A stretch of 64,000 bases of DNA from Przewalskia tangutica (GCA_029844215.1 CM056728.1:53297789-53361788); one strand, 5' to 3'. Shown: positions 44,035 through 57,141, numbered from the stretch's first letter. Numbers and translations: made by a program. Notes: generated from the letters alone by a model not told the origin.

Positions 44035-47000
44035 TGTCACGACCGTTCGGGCGTGATCGTGCCTTACCCGGGCACCCAGGTAGTCATACATCAGAGAAAA
44101 ACCAGCGGAATATAAAACAACCAAGATATGAAACAGTATAAGTAAGACACAGTTTCTGGGAAAAAGTTGCCTTTCGGCATAATGTATATAATTAACCCAA
44201 AATGAACAGTTACATCCCAACCTTACAACAGGTCTACAGACCTCTAAGAGTTTAAAACAACAATGGCGGGACAGGGCCGCCGTACCCTGAATACAAATAT
44301 CTACAACGACAGGGACCGTACGAAATGCTAAGCTTAGGAGAAGCGGAGCTTTCCCAACGAAGCGGTGATCCTAAACGAGGATCAACGGTAGGAGTACGCT
44401 ACTGCGGCATGAACGCGGCCCGAGGAGGTCGATAACAGGTACCAGTATGTGGCGAAAATCGTAATGAAATCATAGTAGTCTATATAAGGCAGGAGACATG
44501 TATGATAAGCCAAAAATACAGTTCACAATAAATAAGCAGTCATGTCAAGTCAGGGACTCATGCCCTCAAAGTCATCACAATAGAACCATACGGGGTAAGT
44601 ACGAAGGCATAGCCGACTACTAAAACCACAGTACCAGCGGTCATAAAGCGTATCATGAGATCTGTCTAGGCCGTCACATGATCAAAGCCGCCACTTCGCG
44701 CGATATCTAATGTGCGCGTCTAGTCCTGGAACTTCCGCACTCGCGTAGGCCAAGCAGATAGGTCGCGTGAGGTATAACCCGCATCGAGGGTAGCTACTCC
44801 CCGGCAGCGTCCTAGACCGTCGTCGCGTAGCCACAAGGACGCGTGACCCAAGGGCGGCGCTAACACTGGAACTCTCGCGATTCGCGCCAGACCAACCGCA
44901 TAAGGTATTCTCGAATCATAGGTCCATCGACCACTTTGAGTCTACCCGCGTCGGAGGCTTAACCGGAGTTATGAATGATATAATATCAACATAGCGCTTA
45001 TTGCTAAACAACATAAGCCTGACAAGGAAAACCCTTTACACAAACATCACAAATACTAACTCACGTAGCGTCCTAACATGTTTACTTATCAAGTCAATAA
45101 GAAAGTATTACAAGACTATCACAAATCATTACAATCAAGTTATTCACACAAGGTACTTTCTACATTATGTTAACAAGTTCGGGTTGTTAGCCCCAAAGTA
45201 CTTCATGTATTACTCTTTTTAAAAGATCCGTTTCTTTTACAAAAGTCACACAATACCCGTAGTATAAGAAATAGTGTAATTATCCTTTGAAGTTCATTAA
45301 AACACTTCTCCTTGTAAAATCAAGTAACAACATTCTTTTCCTAACGTTCAAGTTTGCCTTAGTTTCAATTACTCAAGTTTCTCATCTCGAAAGGTTCCGT
45401 AGTTCATAGTTTTAATCCTTTAAAACAATTTGAGAAACATATACCCTATGTGTGAGTAGTTTATTATTGTTCATAACAATCTGATTACAGCAGCCGTGAT
45501 CTAGGAAATGTAATATCATTTTGTCTCATCTTAGATCCTATGCAGATGGAAGTTTCTACTGGTTTTAATACATTATTAGTCAAAACATTTTCCCTTTATT
45601 AGTCTTCTTTGTGGTTTGTTCGACATTCATTCGATTTAGAAATCGAGAAAACATTATTCCTTTTATCACTCTTGGCCGTTATACCTAACTTCCCGTAAAG
45701 CTAGTATGACTCTTAGCTTTTAAAACCAAGTGTTACTCTTCTTTCCAAAAAGGGTTTCTTAATTCTTTTGAACCACTTCTGATTCTTATTATTGGGCTTA
45801 AGTCAGAAGACATTGCAGTAATTATTGTCGGGCTTAAGTCAGAAGACATAGCCGTAATTATTATTCAGTTAATACACGTCGTCACCGTACTATATACATA
45901 TTCTTTAAAATATCATGCTCGAGAGGATAGGAAGAATCACATACCTTCTCGTGAAACCACCGCCAAGTTGAATATGTCGCGCAGAGTATCGACTATATCG
46001 ATCAAATATGTCTATCAACGTCTAGGTATGATTGTATAAAGCTCTAAGCAGAGGGTTCGCTATTACATGGACATTTGGGCAGCACTTCCTACCGGTGAGC
46101 TACTCAAGTCTCTGTGAAAGCAGTCACATGTAAATACAGTTCTATTATTCTTCTTTTAAGCCGCCCTACGTGATAACTTGATTCAATTCTATACGCAATA
46201 CCCTACAAGTATTTAATACTTATTCCTATACTTCTACAGTATATACACTCTATTTACAAAAGGAAGATAAGGTTATTTACCTCGGTAAGCCCAATAATAT
46301 CCTAGATAAAAGTCGCGCCTGAGCAAGGTTTAGCTCCTAAGTTGTGCGCTCCGGTAGCTCCAAGAAAACCTTAGAAGTTCTTCACAACTTCTACTAATGA
46401 CTAAGGGATTTGGGCTAGGGTAATTTGGGCATTATAACAATACTAGAAGGCAACATTTCTACCAAGGGAGGGGGTAGTGTTTCGGCTAGGCTAGCTTTAG
46501 AGGGGGGGTTGCTCTCGGCTAGGGCTTCTCAAAGGGGAGGGGTGTGTTTGGACGAAAACAATGAGAGGGAGAGAGGGATTTGAGACTTAGAAAGATTGCT
46601 CAATTTAGGATGAAATAACTCTTCAACAAGGGGGGTATTTATAGGTCAAGGGATGGCCAACCAATGGCCAAGATGATGCCAAGTGCAAGGCAAGTGTAGG
46701 GTGAGGATTAGGGCAAGTGTCCTTGGCCAACTTGCACACAAAATATCCTACCAACTCCAAGACAAAATAAGCCTCTCCATTCGGCCCTAAAGACGCCTCA
46801 AGTCCATCAATTGGAGGGTGACAAGTGTCGCCCTCCCGTTGGTCCAAAATGTTTCGTCTCTCGGAAAAATCCGCAAAAATAAGAAATGGCATAGCCGGAA
46901 TTTATCCTACGCGAGTTGTGTAAAACGTTTCGTCGAAAAACGACTCTAAACGGGTGTTGTGTACAAAGTGGAATTCGTCCAAGCCAACTAGGGGGGGGGG

Positions 47001-47343
47001 GGTGACACGTGTCGCCCTCCTACTCGTCCAAAATATTTTATCTTCCGAAAAATATCCATAATGGCCAAAATCTCGAAAACAAAGTGGGCCCCACAAAACC
47101 GTAAAATTTCTCCCGTGGGCCCCACGTGACCATTTCCGAAAATAAAATTCCATAATTCTCTAATATTCCAAGAAGTCCGAATACCAAATCTGGGAATCCA
47201 ATTCCCATTAACGAATCTTTTTCCTTCACAAAAACCGAAAACTTTTCCGTGGAAAAATCACCTCTTTCTTCCTTTCCAATTTCAATGTCGTATTCTCGTA
47301 CGTACGTCCTCGCATACATACCCTGAAACTACGGGGTATAACA
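44035..47343 (-). repeat. 5' LTR of B
   Basis: 3309 bp, TGTCACGACCGTTCGG ... GGGGTATAACA. It aligns end to end with 38072-41408. 45040-45560 is almost letter-perfect against 39100-39620, whereas 44230-44450 differs at many CAG/CTG/CCGG sites. Confidence 0.92.
46636..46643 (-). promoter_or_regulatory. TATA box of the B 5' LTR
   Basis: TATAAATA in sense followed by CCCCCC. The G-box GACACGTGTC lies near 47007 and GTGGGCCCCACGTG near 47115-47130, as in the 3' copy. Confidence 0.6.
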
Positions 47344-47348
47344 AATAC
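47344..47348. other. Right target-site duplication of B (AATAC)
   Basis: Exact match to 38067-38071. C interior sequence resumes after it. Confidence 0.92.
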
Positions 47349-47519
47349 GTCCGAGGGAGTCCAACTTATAACACAGCTCTAAGGCACGATCTCAGAGTGA
47401 GAAGAATAGAAACCAATCCTAAATATCCTGCAGTCTCCTGATTATAGATGTGGTGCACAACACACCGATAATCAAGACTCTACTAGATACGGTCTGTAGA
47501 CACTTTCCGAGGATTAACT
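47349..47519 (-). other. Leader of C between PBS and gag
   Basis: Continues C from 38066. It is closely similar to the leaders of E (57142-57327), B (43838-44018), G (8804-8991) and M in the opposite orientation (26981-27171). It is non-coding and about 170-190 nt in all. Confidence 0.75.
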
Positions 47520-47531
47520 GCTCTGATACCA
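47520..47531 (-). other. Primer binding site of C, intact
   Basis: GCTCTGATACCA, the exact complement of TGGTATCAGAGC. It is the only intact PBS among the minus-strand elements. Confidence 0.9.
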
Positions 47532-47535
47532 CTTT

Positions 47536-48081
47536 TGTCACGACCCGGACCGGGGCCCGTGACTGGTGCCTTACCCCGGGCACCCTAGTGATACAACATC
47601 AGAGAAAATCAGCGGAAATAAAAAAACATGAACATTAAACAAGAGATATGATAATAAAAGCAGGCTGACCAAAAGCGATTTGCGCCTTGCATATATCTGA
47701 GAATCTGAGCGATTACATCCTTTACAACCACGCCCACAAAAGATTACTACGGACCTCTAAGAAAGTGACAACAACTATGACGGACGGGGCCCGCCATACC
47801 ACGAATGTACAAGAACCTACGGACTCGAGGGTAACATACCACAAGATAAGCCTCGGAGAAGCGGGGCTTCCCAATCTGTTGGCGTGATCCAAGAGCGAGG
47901 ATCCTGGCCGATGTACCTCTACTGCGGCATGAACGCAGCCCCGAGAAGTCGATCTAACAGTACCAAGTAAGTGGCGAAATCACGTAAATGAAATCATGAC
48001 AGTCTATATAAAACAGGAGACATGTATGATAACCAAACTACAGTTTACAACATAAAAGTAGTCATGTCAAGTCAGGGACTC
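47536..48081 (-). repeat. 5' LTR of C, first 546 bp, cut by D
   Basis: Matches 33053-33600 with small differences at CAG sites. It stops at GTCAGGGACTC, where D starts. The left flank of D is GACTC (48077-48081). Confidence 0.85.
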
Positions 48082-48799
48082 TGTCACGGCCCGAATCCGG
48101 GCCCGTGACTGGTGCCTTACCCCGGGCACCCTAGTGATACAACATCAGAGAAAACCAGCGGAAATAAAAACTTAAACATACAAATAGATATGGATCAAGA
48201 TAAAAGAAAATAGGCCAACCAAAACGGATGCCTGACTGCATATATATATACATCGATAATTGAACAGTTACAATCCTTACAACCCCGCCCTTGTGATTAC
48301 TCTGGACCTCTAAGATTTTTACAACAACTATGACGGACGGGGCCCGCCATACCACGAATGTACAAGAACCTGCTGCACTGTGTAACATACAAAAGATAAG
48401 CCTCAGGAAGGAGCGGGCTTCCAATCTGTTGAAATGTGATCCTATGGCGGGGATCGACAACCGATGTACCTCTGCTGGCATGACGCGGCCCAGAGTCGAT
48501 CTGGCCAATGTGCAGTATATGGCTGAAAATCGTAAATGAAATCATAATAGTCTATATAAAGCGGGAGACATGTATGATAACCAAACTACGATACCTGACA
48601 TATAAGCGATCATATCAAGTCGGGGACTCACGCCTCCCAAATCATCACTCGTGCGTGAAATTCCTTCCTCACCGCTGGCGATCTATGATATAACAACACA
48701 AGGAGTATATATGAACACGAGGTCCACGCGTGTCATAAAAACCGTCTGAGGGCAAGTATAACTACCGATCCGACCGTACGATAATATTGTACAACCATA

Positions 48800-49165
48800 T
48801 CATGAAGGCGACGCGTGGCAAGTGCAATAGCCTCGCGGCTCCTCCTGCGCCACGTGGTGGCGACGGGGCAAGTGAATCGACTACGCGCGGATCACAACCG
48901 TAAGTCACGGCTCCATCCAAACACCGACTCGCGAAGGCGACCGTGGCAAGTGCACTAGCCTCGCGACTCCTCCTGCGCCACGTGGGCGGCGGGGCAAGTG
49001 AATCGGCTAAGCACGGATCCTGGCCGTAAGTCACGATACTTCGCGCGAAGGCGACGCGTGGCAAGTGCGATAACCTATACGGATCCACCGCGTCACGTGG
49101 TGGCGGGGCAAGTAAGCAGACTCGCGCGATCCTGGCAACCGTAAGTCACGATCTTGCCGCCATAA
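48800..49165 (-). repeat. GC-rich tandem array, about 100-130 bp unit, three to four copies
   Basis: Units carry GAAGGCGACGCGTGGCAAGT, CTCCTGCGCCACGTGG, GCGGGGCAAGTGAATCG and CCGTAAGTCACG, starting near 48804, 48936 and 49037. The frame on the minus strand (48762-49088) is a repeat translation. Confidence 0.8.
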
Positions 49166-49354
49166 ATAACCATAATGGTCACATGTCCACAGAATCCATC
49201 ATCGGTGTAGACATGCCCATGTAACAATAATAATGGAAGCATACGGTGGAATCTCCGTCACCGCTGGATGCGTCAAGTAAGTTCTCAACAAGTCAACCGG
49301 CCTCGTGAGAGACACGATAGTATAGAAACACAATTCTTGCACGAGGCTATCAAA

Positions 49355-49455
49355 GCAAGCATAGGCAAGTTACACAACAACAGGCATAGGCAAGTTACAC
49401 AACAACAAGCATAGGCAAGTTACACAATAACAAGCATAGGCAAGTTACACACAAC
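49355..49455 (-). repeat. 25-bp tandem repeat, four copies
   Basis: Unit CAAGCATAGGCAAGTTACAC + AACAA, the same as in element A. Confidence 0.88.
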
Positions 49456-51196
49456 TCAAGGTACTTTCATTTTATGCCAAAGTTCGGGTTTTAACCCTAA
49501 AGTAGTACATACGTTAAATTCCTTTTAAAGAGATCCATTTCTTTTATAAAAGTCACCCGATACCCGTAGTATAAAAATTAGAGTGACTCACATTTTTAAG
49601 TAAACGAACACTTCTTTTTCTAAAATCAGTATGACATTCTTTTCCTAAAGCTCGGTTTGCCTAATTTCAATTACTCAAGTCTCTTTATTTTAGAAAAGTT
49701 TCATAGTTCAATGTCTTAATCTCTTTTAAAACAATTGAGTAACATATGCCATATGTGTGGCGATTTATTCTTGTTTATAACCATCTTATTAAAGCAGCCA
49801 TGATCTAGAAAATGTAATATCATTTTGTCTTATCTTAGCTTCTATGCAGATGGAGGTTTCTACTGGTTTTTATAATAATTCATTAGTCAGTACATTTTCC
49901 TTTATTAACGCTGCAGTGGTTTGTTCGATACTTGTTCTCATTTCCGAAATCAGTAAAACATTAGCCCTTTTATCTTCCTTAAGACGTTATACCTAACTCC
50001 CCATAAAGCTAGTATAACTCTTAAGCTTTCAAAAACCAAATATTACTCTTCTTTATTATCACACATCAAGTCAGTTATAAGTCAAATCAGTTACCTTTTA
50101 AAAACCACAAAGCATTTTCTTACCTACATAAAGCTGTTATAACCAACTTCCCATAAAGCCGTTATAACACTTTATGTTTTAAACCAATCAAATACATTTA
50201 ACACGTACGTCACCGTCTTACATAGTTATACACATATCATGCTAGAAAAGATAGGAAGAGGTTCACATACCTCGCGACGATTATCGACTAATAGCAAAAC
50301 GCTCCAAGTACCTCAAACCGTCGGCTACTCCTTAAGCCAAGTAGATCACGCCACACGTAGTACTTCAACCTATAGAGGCCACAAGGCACCTATTAACATC
50401 TAGATCTCAACGTAGAATATTCTACAGAAAATTCGTGGCACTCTCCCCACAATGGCTGCGTAATTCTCTCCTCCTCTATCGAGGCACGCTATGAGCCAAC
50501 AACTCCCGAGAGGGGGTTGTCGTCTAATCGGACGTGTACAATTCTACTTCACGGTAATGCTACACAAGACTCTGTAATACTGATCTATGTAATTACTGAT
50601 TCGATTCTCTTCTTTAAATTGGGCTTAAGTCAAAAGACATTGCCGCAAAACTATGTTGATTCTATATATAGTATACTTCAACTATATATTCCTACAACAT
50701 GTAATTTCCAATAACAATAGGGGACAAGATGATTTACCTCGATAAGCCCAAAAATTATCCAAGTTTAAATGTCGATCTGAGCGAGTTTAGCTCTACTCCA
50801 AGTGCGCTCCAACCCGCTCCAAACAACCCTTAGAAGTTCTAACCAACTTCTACTTAAATACTTCAATCAACTATGAAGATTTCTTTAGGGTTTCGGTTTT
50901 GTGACTTAAGGGAAGTATAATAGTATTTCCGGGCTCTACGTATAGAGGTAACTTTGGAAAGTACTACAAGATATATGGGCTAAGGTATTTAGGGCATAAT
51001 AACAATACTTGGAGAAGTATTTCTCAACCAAGGGGGGGTATTTCTCGAAAACAACTAGGCTAGGGGGGTAGTGTTCTCGGCCGAGGGCCTCTCAAAGGGG
51101 GAGGGGGTGTGGCGGACGAAACCTCAAGAGGGAGGGAGTATTTTTAGACTTGGAATTTGCTCAAGTGTGGATGAAATAACTCATCAACTAAGGGGG

Positions 51197-51204
51197 TATT
51201 TATA
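51197..51204 (-). promoter_or_regulatory. TATA box of the D LTR
   Basis: TATAAATA in sense followed by CCCCC, about 400 bp from the sense start. The usual upstream G-box is weakened here (GACAAGTGTC near 51371). Confidence 0.5.
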
Positions 51205-51599
51205 GGCCAACCAATGGCCAAGATGAAGCCAAGTGCTAGGCAAGTGTAAGGCCAAGATTTACCCAAATACACCTTATCCATCTACCACCAAAATATCCTA
51301 CCAACTACTTGACAAAAAAAAGAGCCACAAAAATCGTCCAAGGAAGCCCCATGTTTGTCGTCCATTGAGGGTGACAAGTGTCACCCTCCCGTTGGTCCAA
51401 AATATTCCATCTCCCGGAAAAATCCGCAAAAATAATAAATGACATAGCCGGAATTTTCCCTTCGCAAAGTTTGTAAAATGTTTCGTCGGAAAACGACTCT
51501 TTTCGGGGGTTGTGCACAAATTTCGAACCTTGCCTACTTTAAGGCTTAACTTTCGTACGTACGTCTTCACGTACATACTCTGGAAATACGGGGTATAAC

Positions 51600-51604
51600 A
51601 TTCT
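51600..51604. other. Left target-site duplication of E (ATTCT)
   Basis: ATTCT, whose first base is the last base of D's LTR. It matches 60950-60954. Confidence 0.9.
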
Positions 51605-54600
51605 TGTCACGACCCGATTAAGACCGTGGTAGTGTCTTACCAGGGCACCCTAGTGATCTGACATCAGTAATCAGCGGAACATAAAACAATACAAGACATA
51701 TTATGAAATATGAAACAATAATCTGAGAAAAACTTGCCTTTCGGCATATATATATAAATAACAACTTTTTCCAACATGAACAGTTTTAATCCTTTTTACA
51801 AACCCTGCCCACAACAGTACTACAGACCTCTAAGAAATGATACGACAACAATGGCGGGACAGGGCCCCGCCATACCCCTGAATGTAAACACCTACAACAA
51901 CAGGGGACTATACCACTGATAAGCCTCCGGAGAAACGGAGCTTTCCCACACGCTGAACTGTGACCCTAAGAGCGAGGATCAATGACTGGTGTACCTTTAC
52001 CTGCGGCATGAGCGGCCCGAAGAGTCGGTCTGCCAGTACCAAGTATGTGGCGAAAATAAATCGTAAATGAAATCATAGTAGTCTATACAAAGCAGGAGAC
52101 ATGTATGATAACCAAACTACAGTTCACCATAAATAAGCAGTCATGTCAAGTCAGGGACTCACGCCCTCAAGTCATCACTCAATTTTTTTCCAATGGGTCT
52201 TACGCCCACAACATCAATCGTGCCCGTGGAATACCTTCGCCACCGCGGCGGTTTATGATACACAAACACCAAGGAATACACATGAATACGAGGTCCACTT
52301 TGTGTCCTAATAAAGCGATGCAGGGTAAATGCGAAGGCATAGCCGACTACTAACACCCAGTACCAACAAGGTCATAAAATGTGTCACGATATCTGTCTGC
52401 ACCGTCACATGATAAAAGGCGGTCACTCGCGCGATATCAAATGTGCGCGTCTAGCCACGAACTCTCTGCGACTCGCGTAGGCCAACCTCATAGGCGCGTG
52501 AGGTATAACCCGCATCGAGGGTAGCTACTCCCGGCGTCGATCACGGACTCGCGATCCGCGTGGCCACAACCGCATGACCACAAGGGCGTGAACTAACACG
52601 GAACTCCGTAGTTCGCATGGATCCCTGGACCGCGCAGGTATCCTCGAATCATGGTCCCGCACACTGAGTCTACCGCGTCGGAGGCGACTTAACCTCGGAC
52701 ACAAGTCAAGGTGAGTGGTACAATACCAACATAACGGTGATAGTCAAACAACTTTAAAAGCGCGATCGAGGAAAACCCTTTACACTAACATCACAAGATA
52801 CTAACACACGTAGCATCCTAACATGTTTACTTCTCAAATCAACAAGAAAGTATTACAAGGCTATCACAAACCAATACAATCAAGTTATTCACACAAGGTG
52901 CTTTCTACTAACAAGTTCGGGTATCTAACCCCAAAGTACTTCACACATTAAATCTTTAAAAGATCTGTTTCTTTCACATAAGTCACACTGATACCCGTAG
53001 TATAAAATAGAGTAGTATCCTTTTAAGAAAACCAAAACTCTTACCTTTGTAAAATCAAGTAACAACATTATTTTCCAAACGTCCAAGTTTGCCTAATTTC
53101 AAATGTTCACGTTTCTTATTTTAGAAAGGTTTCGTGGTTCATAGCCTTATTCATTTAAGAATATAATTCTCTTTTAAACAATCTGAGAAACATAAGTCTT
53201 ATGTGAGTAGGATATTCTTGTTTATAACAATCTTATTACAGCAGCCATGATCTAGGAAATATCATTTTGTCTCATCTTAGCTTCTATGCAGATGGAAGTT
53301 TCTACTGGTTTTAATAATACTTAATTATTCAAAACATTTCCTTTTATTAACGCTGCAGTGGTTTGTCGATACACATCCTGATTTCCAAAATCAGTAAAAC
53401 ATTCTTAAGCCGTTATACCTAACTTCCCATAAAGCTAGTATAACTCTTAAGTTTTCAAAAGAAACCAAGTATCACTCTTCTTTCAAAACGATTTAGAAAT
53501 CTTTTGAAATACTTCAAGTTCTTTATTATCACACATCAAGCCAGTTATAAACAAATCAAATACATTTAACACATGTACGTCTACCGTACTACATAGTTCA
53601 CACATATCATGCTAGAAGAGATAGGGAGAGGTTCACATACCTCGCGACGAGTATCGACTAATAGCAAAACGCTCCAAGTACTTCCAACCGTCGGCTACTC
53701 CTTAAGCCAAGTAGATCGCGCCACACGTAGTACTTCAACCTATAAGGCCACAAGGCGCTTATTAACATTTAGACCTCATCGCAGAACATTCTACCAAAAT
53801 TGGCGGCACCTCCCCGCACAGCGTAAATCTCTCCTTTATCGAGGCGGCTACCAAGCCAACCGAGGTTACATCTAACCCGAACGGGTACAATTCTACTCGC
53901 GAAAAGCTACACAAGCCTCATGTCTGATCCTATGTAAAAGCAGTTGATTCGATTCTTGAGCTTACGTCCAAAGACATTGCCACAAGCTATGTTGATATAT
54001 ACATAGTATACTTCAACTATATATTCCTACAACATGTAATATCCAATTACAATAGGGGACAAGATAATTACCTCGATAAGCCCATAATTATCCGAGTTTA
54101 ATGTCGCTGAGCAAGGTTTAGCTCGACTCAGGGCGCTCGACCCGCTCCAAACCACCCTTAGAAGTTCTAACCAACTTCTACATAACACTCCAACTAACTA
54201 TGGAGATTTTCCTTAGGGTTTCGGTTTTGTATTGTGGAAAGTATAATAGTATTTAGGGCTTTTAGTATAGGTATAACCTTAGAATACTACAAGGTATACG
54301 GCTAAGGTAATTTGGGCATTATAACAATACTTTTGAGAGTATTTCTACACCACAAAGGGGGGGGGTATTATACGAAAGCAACTAGGCTAGGGGGGGGGTA
54401 CACTCTCGGCTAGCACCCCTAGAGGGGGGGGGTGCTCTCGGCCTGAGGAGGGGCGAGACCCACAAGGAAGGGAGGGGGAGGATTCTAACACTTAGGAAAT
54501 ATTTAGGATGAAGAAGTTCATCAAAGGAGAGGGGTATTTATAGCACAAGCCAAGGCCAACCAATGGCCAAGATCTAGCCAAGTGTATAGCAAGTGTAAGG

Positions 54601-55244
54601 CCAAGATTCACCCAAGTGCCCCCTAGACCCTACTCCTTAAAACCCTCACAAATATCTACACAAAAATATCTACCACTTGACACCCCAAAGTCGTCCAAGC
54701 CGCCCACCTTGCCCACCAATGAGAGGGTGCCAAGTGCCGCCCTCTCGTTGGTCCAAAATGTTAGTCTCTCGGAAAAATCCATAAAAATAAGAAAAGACAT
54801 AGCGGAATTTTCCTCGCTGAAGTTATGTAAAGCGTTTAGTCGAAACGACTCTAGCAGGGTGTTGTGCCCAAATGCCATTCGGCCAAGCCACCTAGGCGGG
54901 GGTGACACGTGTCACCCTCCTATTGGCCCTTAAATAAAACATCTTCCGAAAAAAAATCCATAATGGCCAAAATCTCGAAAACAAAGTGGGCCCCACAAAA
55001 CCGTAAATTTCTCCCGTGGGCCCCACGTGACCATTTCCGAAAATAAAATTCCATAATTCTCTAATATTCCAGGAAGTCCGAATACCAAATCTGGGAATCC
55101 AATTCCCATTAACGAACCTTTTTCCTTCACAAAAACCGGAAACTTTTCCGTGGAAAAATCGCCTCTTTCTTCCTTTCCAATCTTTCTGTCGTATTCTCGT
55201 ACGTACGTCCTCGCATACATACCCTGGAACTACGGGGTATAACA
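51605..55244 (-). repeat. 3' LTR of E
   Basis: 3640 bp, TGTCACGACCCGATTAAG ... GGGGTATAACA. 52380-52690 holds the degenerate CGCATAGGCC-type repeats also seen in B and K. The G runs in 54355-54435 are longer than in the 5' copy. Confidence 0.92.
54535..54542 (-). promoter_or_regulatory. TATA box of the E 3' LTR
   Basis: TATAAATA in sense, followed by CCCC. G-box GACACGTGTC at about 54904-54913 and the GTGGGCCCCACGTG block near 55017-55030. Confidence 0.6.
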
Positions 55245-55279
55245 TTCTTCCCCCCTTAGAAACATTCGTCCCGAATGTT
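55245..55279 (-). other. Polypurine tract and stem-loop of E
   Basis: Sense CTAAGGGGGGAAGAA (55259-55245). Arms AACATTCG (55261-55268) and CGAATGTT (55272-55279). Confidence 0.85.
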
Positions 55280-55429
55280 CCTTCTAAGTCTCAAAACATA
55301 CGTGCGCCAGTATAGTCTTCACTACTATACTTACGAAACAATCCTGCCATACCTGGCCACAGAAATACCTGTGCAACATACTTATATCCAAGTCTACGAG
55401 GAAAGACCTCTAACATCACCACAAATACA

Positions 55430-56230
55430 CTTTTGTCACTTTGCGCGAGCCTAGCTCGGCGACCCAACAAATGGTACCGGGTGCTTGCGATCACGGCGTG
55501 CCTGCGGCCATCTTACCGGGGCGTGCCATACGGAAACCACGCGATTCGGGTTTGTTCCGTGGTAGAGCTCTGGCCTCTTTATACGCTCGGCCCGAACATA
55601 AATACGAAGAGCCGGACGTCGCCTCCTAAGTCGGACGGCAATTGCTAACATATAAGCAACCGGCCTATTCTTCACATGAACTCAAAGGCCCAAGTAACTC
55701 GGGCTAAGTTCCTACATTTCACAACTCGTCACACCTGTCCGGGGTGGTACTTTCAAGAAGACCGGCCGTCGGCACGAACTCTAGCGTCGTCGCGATTATC
55801 CGCACGATTATACGAATTGCGGAACTTCTTCTAGATGAGCTTTTCCTATCCACGATCTGCTGGAACAAGCTGAACCAGTATGCGAACCTTGCCAACATCG
55901 AACCAATCGGCCGGCACACTTCTGCCCTACAAGGCTTTGTAAGGCGACATCCGAACTTGAAATGGTAGCAACGCGCTCCTCCACGAGGAGACAACAATCC
56001 TCACAACTACCCACGAAATCCACATGCGGCCCCGAGGCGAATGCGGTCTGAGACTCGCGAGTCTTTAACCTGCTGGTAAAACTTCGAGAAACAAAAACAG
56101 CGTAACACTGGCTCCATCATGCGCCATAAGGTGCGTAGGCACCGTGCAGCCTTACAACCTTTACGATAAATCAACACTGCCGAGTGAGCGGTCGACCGAA
56201 GAACACGATGAGCTGCCCCATCGACCGACC
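55430..56230 (-). pseudogene. pol: Degenerate pol 3' end in E: integrase remnant
   Basis: Collinear with the remnant in B but keeps a middle part that B lost. On the minus strand: IYRK then VVRLHG (about 56165; core), DWFDVGKVRILVQL (about 55890), a charged stretch with TTLEFVPTAGLLEST (about 55760, like the DLEF.VGD.VFLKV segment), then the GPY/F-like end and AYMLAIAV (about 55640). It is broken by several frameshifts and stops. Remnants at matching positions in two elements mean they share a deletion derivative of one full gypsy ancestor. The assignment rests on family consensus from memory. Confidence 0.66.
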
Positions 56231-56689
56231 ACGGTCGACGCGTCCACGAACTCGTCTGGTTAACTAAACTTGGGCCTAACACCCTCGTGACCTACCACAA
56301 GGCGGGACCACCACAGACCCACCACCAAACATGCCGCGGGTTGACGCGGCGTGGCCTCAACCCGGCAAGGCGCAAAATACTATCTCCCCGAAGGAACAAT
56401 CTTACTAAACATGTTACGAAAACCTAGCGGTCTTCTTAGCTCAACTACCCTCTTTCATTTCATACTACTAAGGGACCTATCCCAAACATAGCTCACGTGC
56501 ACTATGCACTCCGATAAGGATCAAACATAACACTACACCTTTACTCGAGATGGCCTTACCTGCAAGGTGCATGCGTATAACACTCTAAGGCTCACACCTT
56601 CTCTATCCCCAAAATCTTACTCGGTTAACCCGTGATTTCTAATCACAACTAACACTGCTATCAGAACATAGCACTTAAGGTATACTCAC
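56231..56689 (-). other. Interior of E between gag remnant and pol remnant
   Basis: Contains the shared GC-rich block (about 56280-56380) and the AAACCTAGCGGTCTTCTTAG segment conserved with B, C and M. No gene. Confidence 0.5.
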
Positions 56690-57141
56690 CTTGAAAGTTA
56701 CCGAAGGACCTTGCTGCTCTGGCCCTCTTCTGCTGTCCTTGGTTAACCCGTCGATCTCTACGTTTTTCGGCCTGCTGTGTATAAGCCCGTACACAGGCCA
56801 TGCTCAAGCCCAACTGAAGAATTACTCTTGCACAACCCTCTCTTAGGTAGTCATCAAGACTCGCGATACATCGGTATACTCTCGGTAGCCAAATCCATAG
56901 CTAATGTGGTCGCCTCTTTGCGATCCATATTCTCTGTTCGGTCGTGGGCGAAGGTTCAAATATCATGGCGCGATGAGGAATCGCCGCCGTGCTAAACTCT
57001 GCTTTGGGGCTAGTGACGTCGCAGAAAATCCCGAATGAAGCACTACCTAGGTAATGATTGGGCACGTGCCCTCGCAACCCTCGAACTCAACTCGCAGCTC
57101 GCCATTGCGCGCCTCACAGGCGGGTTGCCCTGCGGAGGCAT
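56690..57141 (-). pseudogene. gag: Gag remnant of E, zinc knuckles deleted
   Basis: The start is the ATG at 57141 (MPPQGNPPVRRA). The N-terminus is open briefly and then broken. The latter part keeps the end of the core, with the DDYLREGCARVILQL and RAYTQQAEKRRDRR segments in shifted frames (about 56740-56880). Sequence ends at a TFEG-like linker near 56695 and passes directly into post-gag interior, so the zinc-knuckle region is gone. Much of the central core is also absent. Confidence 0.65.

Larger units (their letters stand above)
38072..47343 (-). mobile_element. Complete LTR retrotransposon B, gag plus integrase remnant
   Basis: 9272 bp: 3' LTR 38072-41408, interior 41409-44034, 5' LTR 44035-47343, TSD AATAC on both sides. 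The LTRs are close to identical outside CAG/CTG/CCGG sites. The interior has PBS, a broken two-knuckle gag, and a degenerate integrase/pol 3' remnant, but no protease, RT or RNase H. It is inserted in the leader of C just before gag. Confidence 0.92.
33053..48081 (-). mobile_element. LTR retrotransposon C, interrupted by B and D
   Basis: Minus strand. 3' LTR 33053-36734, PPT, interior 36735-38066, then element B, then the rest of the interior to the PBS (47349-47535), then 5' LTR from 47536 to the D insertion at 48082. Joined across B, the interior is about 1.5 kb. The two LTR starts share CCCGGACCGGGGCCCGTGAC and the following 500 bp. C is inserted into LTR N (left flank TAAGT). Its 5' LTR terminus lies right of the window. 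Confidence 0.85.
48082..51600 (-). repeat. 3' LTR of D
   Basis: 3519 bp, TGTCACGGCCCGAATCC ... GGGGTATAACA. It is the family nearest to A (sense start TGTTATACCCCGTATTTCC). It has a 100-130 bp array and a 25-bp array. Confidence 0.88.
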
